DNA from: Acanthococcus lagerstroemiae
Taxonomy: Eukaryota > Arthropoda > Insecta > Hemiptera > Eriococcidae
DNA: 64,000 bases
Direction: 5' to 3'
NCBI GenBank assembly: GCA_031841125.1
Contig: CM063111.1
Location: 59,023,535-59,087,534 of the forward strand
In this document: positions 47,301 to 59,300 of the stretch, piece by piece
Position numbering within the stretch: the stretch's first letter is position 1
Layout of the letters: every line of letters begins with the position of its first letter
Notes under the pieces: generated by a model
Told to the model about the DNA's origin: nothing
Databases searched by the model: none
What the model saw: only the letters and a program-made list of their open reading frames with translations
Position numbers and translations under genes: made by a program

Positions 47301-50300
47301 AGGGGAGAAAAAATGTGAAACAAAAAAACAGATGGAGTGATGAACTGGAAAACTTTCTCAAAAGCAAATTATACCACAGGGTGGCACAGGACAGAATGGA
47401 ATGGAAACGCCTAAGAGAGGCCTTTGCCCAGCAGAGGGAACCTTGACCTGCCGTTACGTAAGCTAGGAATTATTTTAAAGGTAATAGCTAAAAAAAAAAA
47501 AAAAAATACGTGTTCTTGATTTAAATAAAGGCATATCTGAATTGAATTTTGATTATAGTCTAATAATTTTCGTTAAATTATTTGTTTCTTTCTTCTTGCT
47601 CCAAAATATCTTTTACTTTACTATGTGTCTGCTCGGTTTTTCCTGCTTTCATTTGCCCCCCCCCCCAAATTCCTCACAATTCTGATTAATCCATTTATCT
47701 GTTGCTTTCTTACATTCTGTCTTTATTCAATCTCTTAAAGCCTTATATTTTTCCTAATGTTCTTCATCATTGGCCTGTCTATACTTTCTTTTTTCTTTTA
47801 TTAATCTAATATTTCACTTTTCATCTATGGTTTCCTCCTTTCTGTTATTTGAGTACCTATTTTCTTCCTTGCCGCCAGAACTATTGCTTTTTCTAGTGCT
47901 ATCCACTCCCCTTCAATTATCATTTCCTTTATTTGATTCACAATGTTCTTTGGCTACTACTTATTAATATTCTTTTTATACCACTTGATCAAAAAGGCAA
48001 TGTTTACGTTGGTGTTTTGTGGACGACAAGAAAAGCCTATCATTCATGCATCAAGTGCTAACGAAACCTGCATGTAAAGTAAACGTCCCTGAATGTAAAG
48101 CGTTTTCACATGAAAAAATTGCTGGCCAGTAATTTCGTATCGGGGAATCGAACCCGCATCCATTGAAACATTTTTGATCGAAACATAGCGATCGTCTCCA
48201 ACCACTCGACCACAGAGCGAATTATGCAATAACAACTCAAGAACGCATTTAAATATTCACGACGTAGTACAGCTGTTACCGTTTGTTGTTAACCGTCGTT
48301 ACGTTTTTGCTGGCCACTACCTGTGTATGCTGTTTGTGCACGTGAACAAACTGAAGACAAGACTGTGATACTGTACTTTATAGTAATTAACTGAGCAAAT
48401 TAAATTTTTGAAATAATTACGCACACAAAAATCGCCTGTCTATAATTTCAATAAATATATAGAGAAAAAAAAGAGGGGGAAAAAAGAGGGGAAAAAAGAG
48501 AAAAAAAATACAGACCACGTCAGTGAAAAACATTGCCGCTTCTGATCAAGTAGTATAAAAACATCTTCCACAACAAGAGCCAAAAGTGAGTTTACATGAC
48601 TCACTTTTGACTCTTGGTGTGTACTATACTATTTTTTTCCAAGCTCTTTCAGTAACTCCAAATTCCATTTTATTTTTACTTTCTTCTAATTCATATTTTT
48701 TAATTTGCACCAACATTTCATTACCACTAAATTGTGATCTTTATCCTACATCTGCTTCTGTACATGTTCAAAGTCCAATATTTGAAGCAATTTTTCCAAA
48801 ACGCATGACGTCAAAAAAGAGAAAATGAGAAAAACATAAAAAAGAGTGTGCTAGGCAAAGGATCGCGGATGAGACTGTGTAAAGCACGTGAGTGCCTACT
48901 ATCAACCTTCAAACATACTCGTATGATTCCTCGTACGTTGCCTAACCTATGTAAGACGTACATGGGAGAAAGAAAAGAATTTACCTAACTTAACGTGTTT
49001 TGGAAAAGCAAAAATGGAAGAAAAGAAAATATGTTTTTAAATCCAAACATCTATTTAAGATTTGATAGAGAGCGTTACAAAGTTACTAAGTACTAATTCG
49101 ATTCTAATTTATTTTCAAATTGTTTAGATTTTTAGAATTCTTTGAAAGAATTTTAAACAAAATACTGAAAAACCACTCAAGTTTTAAATTTCACTCGCTC
49201 TCTTTTTGTACCCGTAAAATGTATGATTGAAATGGCTCTCAACAGATAGGACCTTTATTACTAAAATTTTTTCCCGTAGAGCGTTTTTATCATTACGTTT
49301 TCAGCAGCCCACGTATCAAATTCTCTACACTGCACGCTGATATATTGGTACATGGATACTCGTATGTCTTATATTTACTAATATGTTCTACGCACTCAGT
49401 CAACATAAGAATGTCAACCTCGATCACATTAACAACACGGCTGCAGACTGCAGTCGCGAAGCTAAGATCAAGATCAATGAGCACATGGCTGGAAGAATGT
49501 CGGGTGGAGTGTCGAGCGTGTCGAAGGGGAGGGGGCGTTACAGTTTGCGCTCAACCATGGTTGTTAGAAAAATATCGTTTTCACTCCTCAGCATTGCAAA
49601 TTAATAGGCTGCAGACTGCAGCCGCGCAGCAAAGATCAAGATTAATGAGCACATGGCTAGAAGGAAAAATTGGACTCTATTCAGCAAAAGGGAACCAACT
49701 AGCAAATTCGCTTTGTGACAACGCGAGATTCGAAGTTCAAGAGTCATGTGGAAACTATATGACATAGCGTTTACTGATAAGTTTTTTTTGTTTCAACGTG
49801 AGTACACATTTTTGAATCGGGGGCCCATTTTGAAAAATTCTACTTTTTATGCTCTTTTCAACGATAATATAACTAATTTTGTTTACAAATGTTGGTTGGT
49901 TCTCTTTTGCTGAATAGCGTCCAATTTATCGCGTAAACGCTTTTCGCGTATCAATTAATTTAGCTTTCGATTTCGGAACCATTCTCGTCTTACTATTTAG
50001 ACGTATCCAGTTTCACAATTGATAAGACATTCACGACAAAATGTTAGGAAATGGTAAAACCCAAACGTTTGGTACAAACACTGTTTTCGCCGAAGTATAT
50101 TCAGTAGAGCAGGAGTGTATCATACCCTAATTAAAAAATTTCCATGGAAATTTCTATTAACAGCACGTTGTGTCGGGGGGGGGGGGATTAATCAGCTGCA
50201 AACTGCAACCGCTCAGCAAAGATCAAGATCAATGCGCATAAATGGCTAGAAGGAAAAATAATTTCCATGGAAATGTGGACCACTGGACTGAAACCATGAA

Positions 50301-53300
50301 GAGCTAAATCATACTGATGGGCTTAACACTATACGCACAACTGATCTGAACAGTGAACTGAACTCGAATCAAGTTCAGTGTCGGTCAGAATTGGTGTCGG
50401 TCGGAAATAAGATGGAAGGCCCACCAATAGACATATATATGTCAAAAAGAAGCAATGTTCGCAAAAAGTCCTGCTTTAATGTACTACACAGGGAAAACTT
50501 ATCATTCGACTTGCCTATACTTCACAGAACCTGCAAGCCTTCTAGTTTTCCGCGAATACTGATAACAGTTGACTTAATGCGTTTTGGAAAATCATGTGCT
50601 CCTTAGCTTCTGGCTACATCTATTGTGTCGTATTTGTTATGGTTGATTTTGCTATATTCTCTAACGTGACATGTTCAGGCAGCCTTCCGCTACCAGATTC
50701 CGCTCTTAACTTATTTTTGCCAAAAGTTGACTTAATGCGTTTTGGAAAAGGAGCATTCATTTGATTTTTATATCTTCTTCTGGTCATACTATTATCCATT
50801 TGATAACTTTTTCCACCTCCTGGACTATTCCAAGTGTATGTTTTCTCTCATGATTTTTAAAGAGAGTGTTCCCAATAATCAATTTATATTCTTCACAAGA
50901 TTCTATGAGCCCTGAACCTCATTCATTTTGCTCTCCTAAACTATGCTTCGTTTCTTCCTCCTACTCTGGTATTCCAATCTCTCATTATCTTTTTACTTTG
51001 CTGAACACTTCATCAATTTCTTCATACATTTTCTCTACTTCTTTTTCATTATAACTTCCTTTGTCATACAAGCTCGGACTATCACTAAAGATACTGGTTT
51101 TGCTGAAATTCTCACCACTAATATTCTCTCACAATGTAGGGTATAACCTTGCACTCTACTGCCTACAGTCTTATTCATAATAATACCCACGCTTACTTGG
51201 CCTTTTTTTTTTTGCTGCTTGATTAATTATTCTACACTCTCCTATCCAAAAACTATCTTACTTCACTTATGCCTACTATATCTAATGTAATGTTTTCATC
51301 TCTTTCGGTAAGTTTAAAAATTTGTCTACCGCATTCAGTGTTCTTACATTCCTCGTCCCTATTCTCAACTCTGATAGGTTCTCACTAGGTATAGTCTTCG
51401 CCCGGATATCCGAATGGGTTTGTGCATATGAAATTATTATTTACTTCGCGAATTGCTATCATAATTTGTGGTGGTGAAGACGTATCTCCAGGGAAAAATA
51501 CTGATGTGGTTTCCCCTTGCCTTCATCAGGATTTGTCGGTCGGAGTTTTCCTTCTCCTACATGCCTTAAGTTCTTCTTTAGGCCCTCTCACCATACCGAG
51601 GTAGCACACATAGAGACAGCCGTTATAAATACAAAATTATAATTATTTACCCTAATAACGTTGTAACAGCTGAAAATGCCACCCGACTGGCCGTTGTCCC
51701 GGTGTTCTCGAATAGTCGACTGCAGTTCTTCCTCCACAGCCATGAACTCTTTGTCGTCTCGCAGTAGGTCGATAAGCAGAGTGCCGGAATTCGGACCAAA
51801 ACTGGAGTTTCCTAAAGTGAAAATGCAGAAAAACCATGGTTAGCAAAACAATACGATCGTTGTAATGATCTTTATAATGAATAGCGGTACTCAGGATCCG
51901 GATTGAATACTATTATAAATATTCAATACAGTAAATAGAGATGAATAAAGTGTGTTGATGTTCGAGAGTTCAAGAATTCTTTACATCGTTACATGTATTC
52001 TTCTCGAGCGTAAAGAATGAATCTTTACTCAAGCAAACTTTACGTTCACTAACTCAACGCTGCCAGATAATAAAGTCAGAAGCTGTATTTTTATTTGGGG
52101 GGCTCTACGTAAGAAATAGTCGAATGGAGATTTCCAATTAGTTCAGTCTATCACTGCTTACTGTAGTGGCGATTCACGAAGAGGGAATAACAAAACTATG
52201 CTAACCGTAACTGCTATACGACTGCCTGCACCAAACCTTCCGTATTTTATAATAAACTTCATGTTACCTCCGAAACACAAGATTTTGAAGTCTAACCATT
52301 TAAGCAGGTCCTGAGAAACGGACCTTATGCACGCTAGTTTTAGGTACTATTCAGTCACTTTAAAAACTGACATAGGTCAAATTTCTGTGCGACAGTAGAA
52401 TGGATGCAGGGCAGGGCAAGATCATATCATTTTAAATCAAAAAAATCATACAGATCAAAAAATCATGATCTAAGAGCACCACAATATTATTAGATTCGTC
52501 ATTTGAATGATTGTGACCTTCTCCTCATTTATAAAATGCAAAGAGACCGAAAAGATCAAAAATCGGGCGAAACTGTGATCTGAAAGTCGAAACAATTGCA
52601 AGATCTGGCTTTTTTTTTCACGATTCAAATTTTTTTCTTGCAAAATGATCTTTATCTTCTGATTGGAATCCGTGATCTTTTTCAATTTCTTAAATGGTCT
52701 GCAGGTTATGATTCGAGATCATTGGATTCATGATCTTACCCATCACCGGGTCGACGCAAACAGTAACTGACTCAAAGTGCAGGAAGGGATGAAAAGGCTA
52801 GAATTTATTGAATGAAGTTTTTGAGAGAAATTGAGATTCTCTCGAAGCACATCCTTCCAAGAAAAGCAACTTTTTTCTAGACACAATTTTAAGCTACGAA
52901 CTCGGACATAGGGGTTGGTTTTAACCCACCTCTCTCGTTCAGTGACAAAAATAATAATTTCTCTAACTTCAAACTCCCAACACTTCCGGCGGCCTAGCAA
53001 TGGCCCTAGCTTAGCGCCAAAATAATAACTAAGAATAAATTCAGTGTCATTGAAAAGGCCATGGTGCAACAGACGTATATTTCGCCCCCCCCCTCCTCTT
53101 CACGGGTATCAACTTGTAATTCAACACCCCACTGATGCCGAAAATGACTTCAGTATCTTGAAGCCTCAGGGGCAGAACGTAGGATGTCTACTTAGACTGA
53201 AAAATTTACGCCATGTCTTCTATGACTTTATTTACAGTCTTTTTAGATGCTGGAAAGGCGAGGGGAATGGCACAGACATCTCTAAAAGAAATCCTTTAAA

Positions 53301-56300
53301 AACAAATTTCTACTCTTTACATTTCATTTTTAAGTGTTTATTCTTTGAAATATTTACTGTTTGATCCTAGTTTTCTTTCAAACTGTTGAAGGTCTTTCAA
53401 AACTGGTGTAAAATTTTTTAAGGTTTTTGTAACACCCTTTAGGACTTGTTTAAGATTATCTTTAAACCTCTTCCCAACTGATTATAGGCTGTTTCTAGCT
53501 TCACTGAGGTATTCTGAAAATTGTTATTAGGTATTTGTCCCTTTAAAAATTTCCAGACTTACGAGACTCTTCAACATACTGAAATATGTTTGGGAGAGTC
53601 CTACATTACCACGAAGAGATTTACCCGGATCGGAAAAACTGTAAAAAACCTTGACGAGTCTTAAACCAGCTCGAATGAGTCTTCGCAGCATTTCGGACAA
53701 ATTTGAGAATTGAATTACACTCAATTTTGCAATAGCCTTAAACGTTAAAACTAATCTGGAAAAATCTTCTGGTATAAAACACGTCCGGAGGTCTGTAACA
53801 ATTGTTAAACTTTCAGTTAGAGTCCTCAACAGGTCTGGAAGAGTGAAAAAGTCCCATTCAAACCTAGATCTCAAAAAGTCTCGTCAAGTCTGGAATACTT
53901 TCAAACAAGATGAGAGAAGCTCCAAAAATCATCTAAAATATGTCTGAAAGAGTCTTGAAGACTCAATGGTTAAAATATTTTTCACAAGGCCCAAAGTGTC
54001 TGAGAAAGTCTCCAACCCATCTGAACCAGTTACAAACAATTCTAACAGTCTTGAAATAATCTGAGACAATCGTAAACGTATCTTAGCGAGAATGAGAACA
54101 GTCTTGACAAATCTGAAACCAATCTGAAGAAGTCTTACAACGTCTCGTTCAGTCGAATAACTTTTCAATCGAGTCTGAACGAGTCTTGAATATGTTTGGA
54201 TAAATCTTGACGAGTTTACAATATTGCCTTAAAAATTTTGAGTACGTCTTGAAGAATCTTAAAGTAGTCTGTCATAGTTTTAAATAGTATTTAGATCTCT
54301 ACCTTTCAGCTTCTTGCACAAAACCTAAATATCCATATTCCTAGTGTACAGTGCTTATTGCAGCAGTAGTGGATGACGAAGACATTTCAATACTCAATAT
54401 CCCCATCAGACTTGGATAAGTGGCGTTCGATTATTGTACCTAATTTTCACTCCTTGCATCTACACACTACACAATATTGTCAAGCGTTTCCATTTCTACT
54501 GTAAAATTTTTGTGTAACCGATCACTGGATAAAATCATCTAAATTTCAGCTAATAACAGATCAAAAATCATGATATGTTTTTATGGGTGACGTTTCAGAA
54601 GAAACATTACTTTCCTATGACTTTCACGACCCTTTTCGCAAACACATGACTTGTCCATCACTTCCATAACATTTATGATTTGTGACACCCAACAGTGAGG
54701 GATGTTTTTCACGAGGATTTCAAAAGCTTCTATTATTGTTATAAACTCTCAGCATATTATAGACGACATAGACCTATAGGCTCAACCCGATCCAGCTTTA
54801 TATTTTCTTCTTCATTGCAGATTTAATGAGATCTGACAGGGTCGCTTCTACCTTAAAATGAATGCCCGTGCCTCGTCGAAGTCGGAAACCAAATTTCATA
54901 CGACAGAGCGCACGATTATCATGATATATGGCATCGTCTTAATTAATCTACTATAGCACGAGCACAGTATCCCTTATAAAATCCTTAAAACCGATCAAAC
55001 AAATCCACGCAGACCAATGACTCGTAACCAAGAACGATCAACCTGATTCGCATCAAACTTACCCGTTTGAGAGATCAACTTTTCGATGCCTTTGATCAAC
55101 TTGTGCCTGTATCCGTACGCGCTGACGCCGATCTGCTTCAAATCCTCGTGACCCATTTCGGCCAAAATATCCAAAGTGATCTGCTCGCGCTCGAACAAGT
55201 CCATCAGGTGATCCAGTCCCAAGCTACGCGACACATCGTAATTAGAATTACACTTCATTGAGTCGCGTGATTACGTTCGAGTCGCGCGAACACTAACCTG
55301 TTCAGAAAGGCGGGGATATTCGCAACGGCCGGTGAACTCGGCGGCGTGCCTTCGACGTTAGCGCAGGCTGGTGCCGAACAGCCGTCGCCGCGGAATGACG
55401 GAACTGGTAAGGCGACCGAGGCGCCAGATGGCATCACCACCATCTCGGACTGCTGCACCATCACCGGCGGTATTTGGACGACCGGCGCTGACGGATGCGA
55501 GGCCATCGCGTCCTGCAGCAACGAGCGCACGTCGTCAGCGCTGGCCAAATCCAGAGGCGTCTGGCCTTCTTGGTTCTTGAGGAACGGGTCCGCACCGTGG
55601 GCCAGCTGTAACATCATCGCGAGTATTGAATCGTCCGCATTACAGAGGAGGTCAAACTCGAGGATAAAGAACGAGTACCATACCAGTAAAGCGCTGAGCT
55701 GCGTTCGGCCTTTCTGCGCTGCCTCGTGCAACGGAGTGAAGCCCCACTTATCGGTGGCGTTCACCGCTGTGTTGTACTTGATCAGCAGCGCCGCGATGTC
55801 CAAGTGGCCGTAGGATGAGGCGTTGTGCAGCGGTATCAGACCGCCTTTATCTTGAGCATTCACGTCCGCTCCGCGCTCAAGCAGGAACTCGGCCACTTCC
55901 AGGTTATTGTAACCAGCTAAAACAACAACGCCACGGGTTACATGCGTTATCCATACAGTTGAAGAGATACAAAAAAGAATCCGGATCACCGGACTTACCA
56001 GCTAAATGCAGAGGCGTGGAGTTGCGTCCCTGCAAATCTCGACAGTTCATGTTCTCGGTTGTGAGCAACCTTTGTATACGAGCTAGATTTCCTTTTTTCG
56101 CGGCGTCCAAAAGCGCCGCGTTGCCGCGCAACAAGTCAGCCACGTCTTGATCGCCTTCCTTGACCAGATCGAGGGGCGTAGCGTTGTCTCGATTCTTCTT
56201 GGTAGGATCGGCACCGTGCTACAAAAGGCTCCGAGTTAAATACAAACAGGGCAACGAAACCGTCGGTTCGACCAGCGGCCAAGATTTCTGAAAACGTACC

Positions 56301-59300
56301 TGCAACAACAGCTTCACAATATCGTATTTCCCTTTGGCAGCTGCTTCGTGCAGAGGCGTGAATTTCCACAGATCAGCCACATTCACGTTCGCTCCGTGCT
56401 TCACCAGCATCTCGGTGACCTCGTAATGGCCGTAAGAGCAAGCGTTATGTAGAGGAACCAAACCGCTACGAAGTAAAATAATATACTCGATTATGAGGAT
56501 AGGTTGAGGACCGTGAAAAGGAAAAGTACAACTGTACGGTAGATGAACATACCCTTTGTCCTTCGCATGGACGTCCGCTCCGTGAGACAGAAGGTACTCG
56601 ACAACAGCGACTCGATTGTAGCCGGCAGCGAAGTGCAGCGGAGTTGAATGTCTGTCAACGAAAAATTGTGATTAGATAATTTGCTAAGAACAAATGGTAA
56701 TAGGACGCTCGATTAAAAAAAATCACACCTTGTAAGTTTCTTAGTTCATTTTTAGTTCGGTTTTGTCCCGAAGAGAGGGTATGCAATACTGTACTGGATA
56801 ATGGGTACAGAGAAAGCAAATGAGGATTTCAAAGTGATAAGAGACAGAGAAAAAAGACAATGACAGCGAAAACAGCGTCGCATTTACATGATGTGCAAAA
56901 GGGGACGATTGCCCCGGGTGCTTACTTAGAAAAAGGCGCTTGAAAAGTAAAAGAGAATAACAAAAACAAAGAGTAAAACAAATGAAAATGAAAGAAAGGA
57001 GACGGAACGGAAGAAAAGGTAAATGAAGACACATCCTGAACATATATAGATCTCATTCTTACACCAGGCTGAAAGATAGGTCTGAGCGAGTTATAAATGA
57101 GTTTTAAAAAATATTTAAAAAGATTTGTAAGCATCTTAAGGAATCCTAAACATCTACAAGAGTCTTAGACGAGTTTCAAAGAATCTGAGCAAGTGTCCAA
57201 CAAGTCTGGAAGAGATTTTGGAATCTGGAAACGTTTGAACCAAGTCAGAAGTCTAAAAAGATTTGTTGAGGGTTAACCAAGTCGGGAAAAGTATTGCTGA
57301 GTTTCAATCCTAGAAGAGCCATAAAGAAACATTTCTGGTGCACCATCACCGATACTATAAAGCCTGTTAGATAGTACGACTATGATACAGTAGTCATTTT
57401 GGTAGTGTGTAGGTTTACAGTCTATAAATAGGAATTGAATAAGCAGACTGGAGACTGAATGGACCAGTCTATCATATACATGCTATCTAAGAGTCTACAT
57501 AATTTCGACAATAGAGGATCTGGAAGAGTTATAAGCGAATCTCGAGGAGTCTCATACAGACTCTAACTAGTCTCAAAAAGTCCTAGCAGTCTTCCATAGA
57601 AAATGTGTGAAGTCTCGAGCAAGCTTGGATTTTCATGAGAGGTAATGAGGAGAAATATCCTAAGATGCTCGAAAAGAAACACGCACTCAAAAACTAGCTG
57701 AAATAGAATAAAAGAAAGAAACGAGTAAAATAGAAGAAAAAAAAATGAATGAATGGGATTTTCGTAAAAAAGGAAACGCCACCGGGATGTCATTTCGCCT
57801 GAATCTAGAACTCAGATAAACCAACAAGAACGGACAGAGAACCAAAAGCCAGAAAAAAAAAAAAGAATATAAATTTGACGATGCATTTAAAATAATTAAA
57901 AATTGATAAAAATAAGTCATGTACACGAAGTTACAATTTTTCCTTTTTTGATAACAATTTTTAGTTTTTCAGAAAAACATAAATTTTTAGCATTCAAAAA
58001 CAGAAAAATGGTCAGGTTTTACCACAAAAATAATTTGAAATTCTCAAAAATTGACAAACTTCAAGTTGGTAGGAAGTTCACAAAATTTAAAATTCACTAA
58101 AAATGTACAAAAAATTTGAAATTATAAAAATATTCAAATTTACTAAAGAACTGTCTACTGAAGAACCGTAATTTTGAAATGTGCCACTAAAGCCCTACAC
58201 ACGGGAGAGTATAATGAATGACCCGTGGATGCCGAATCCGACTATGCGGAGCGTCCCGCGAAGTCAATTCGGCATCAACGGGCACAGTGTGAACCAAAAT
58301 GGCGGCCCATTATACTTAAGTATTTAGGACTCTAGTGCAACGGGTTCATAATTCAAAGATTTACAAAATTTATTCATTTCCACAATCGAAAATCCAAAAT
58401 TTATAAATCTTTCTAATTCAAAATGTACTACGAATTTTGAAATTTAAAAAATTTCGAACTAACGAGTGAAAGTTGAATTTATGAACGAAGCTGAAATTTC
58501 TAAAAAAATAAAATACACGTCTGTGCAGATGAATTTTGTTAATTATTCTACAATTTTGGAACTGCATCACTTGGGGAGTCACCCGGCAACTGCAAAGGGT
58601 GTACCTGTTTCAGTGGGCAAGCTATGAGTACAAAGAAATTAGAGCACTCGTCTAGGGGACCATAAAATTGCATGAACACATTTTTAACCTATGTATTTCC
58701 AGAGGTGTAGCAGATACACAGCACTACAATTTAAAAGGTAAGAAAGCTTAGGTCCGAATTTCATGACGAATTTATGTTCTGAAAATATTTTCAAAGCCAA
58801 CAACGAGTAGTACACTGAAAATATCACAGGAACTCAAAATAATAGTTATTGATTAATTGAAGGATGTACACAAGTCTGAAAATTTGAGTCATGCAATAAT
58901 GTAAGAAAAGATGTTTGCCACACAAAGTGAGGCTTTGATATTCTACCCCACATTATTGGAGATAAGTAACAAAGAGTACCTACAGATTTAGTTTTATTTT
59001 CTAGGTACACTGTCTCTACAGAATTCTTCATAAGTTAACATTTCATTGTATACTGACACCCGCAGCGTTGAGGGGAGACCACTACCACCTCACCTCTGAG
59101 CTGATGATTTGCCCTCCTGGTAGGAATGCCAAAACATTTTTTCTTCTTCTGTTTAGCTTTTTTGCTTTCTGGGTGTAAGAATCTCCAATTCTACCTCCAG
59201 TTGCTCCCTGCCCAAAGTGCACCCCCTTACTGAAAAGTTTTCATCTTTTGCACTGAACAGCCTGTAGCCCTCTCAATTTAGAAAAAATGCTATCCATTGG

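Larger units (their letters stand above)
45366..51640 (-). mobile_element. Decayed near-full-length APE-type LINE in tankyrase intron 15
   Basis: Read from 51640 down on the minus strand: endonuclease start ([10 protein letters not shown], then [19 protein letters not shown]) at 51200-51380; more endonuclease ([17 protein letters not shown]) at about 51060-51130; a linker ([16 protein letters not shown]) near 47750; reverse transcriptase ([42 protein letters not shown] in place of [16 protein letters not shown]) at 46150-46920; and the C-terminal tail ([24 protein letters not shown]) at 45560-46030. Many stops and insertions (MITEs, a SINE, another LINE piece) show it is dead. Related copies lie at 5940-7450 and 18650-18960. 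Confidence 0.8.

Noticed and set aside
48141..48220. Possible Ser/Leu-type tRNA gene
   Set aside because: Only about four acceptor pairs form and the anticodon arm is not convincing; better explained as SINE head.
55346..55813. 155-codon plus-strand frame
   Set aside because: Shadow of tankyrase exons 12-13 on the opposite strand.
58195..58310. Possible small palindromic element (CCGTGGATGCCGAAT ... ATTCGGCATCAACGGG)
   Set aside because: An inverted pair is visible, but I could not fix ends or a target duplication, so it is not listed as an element.
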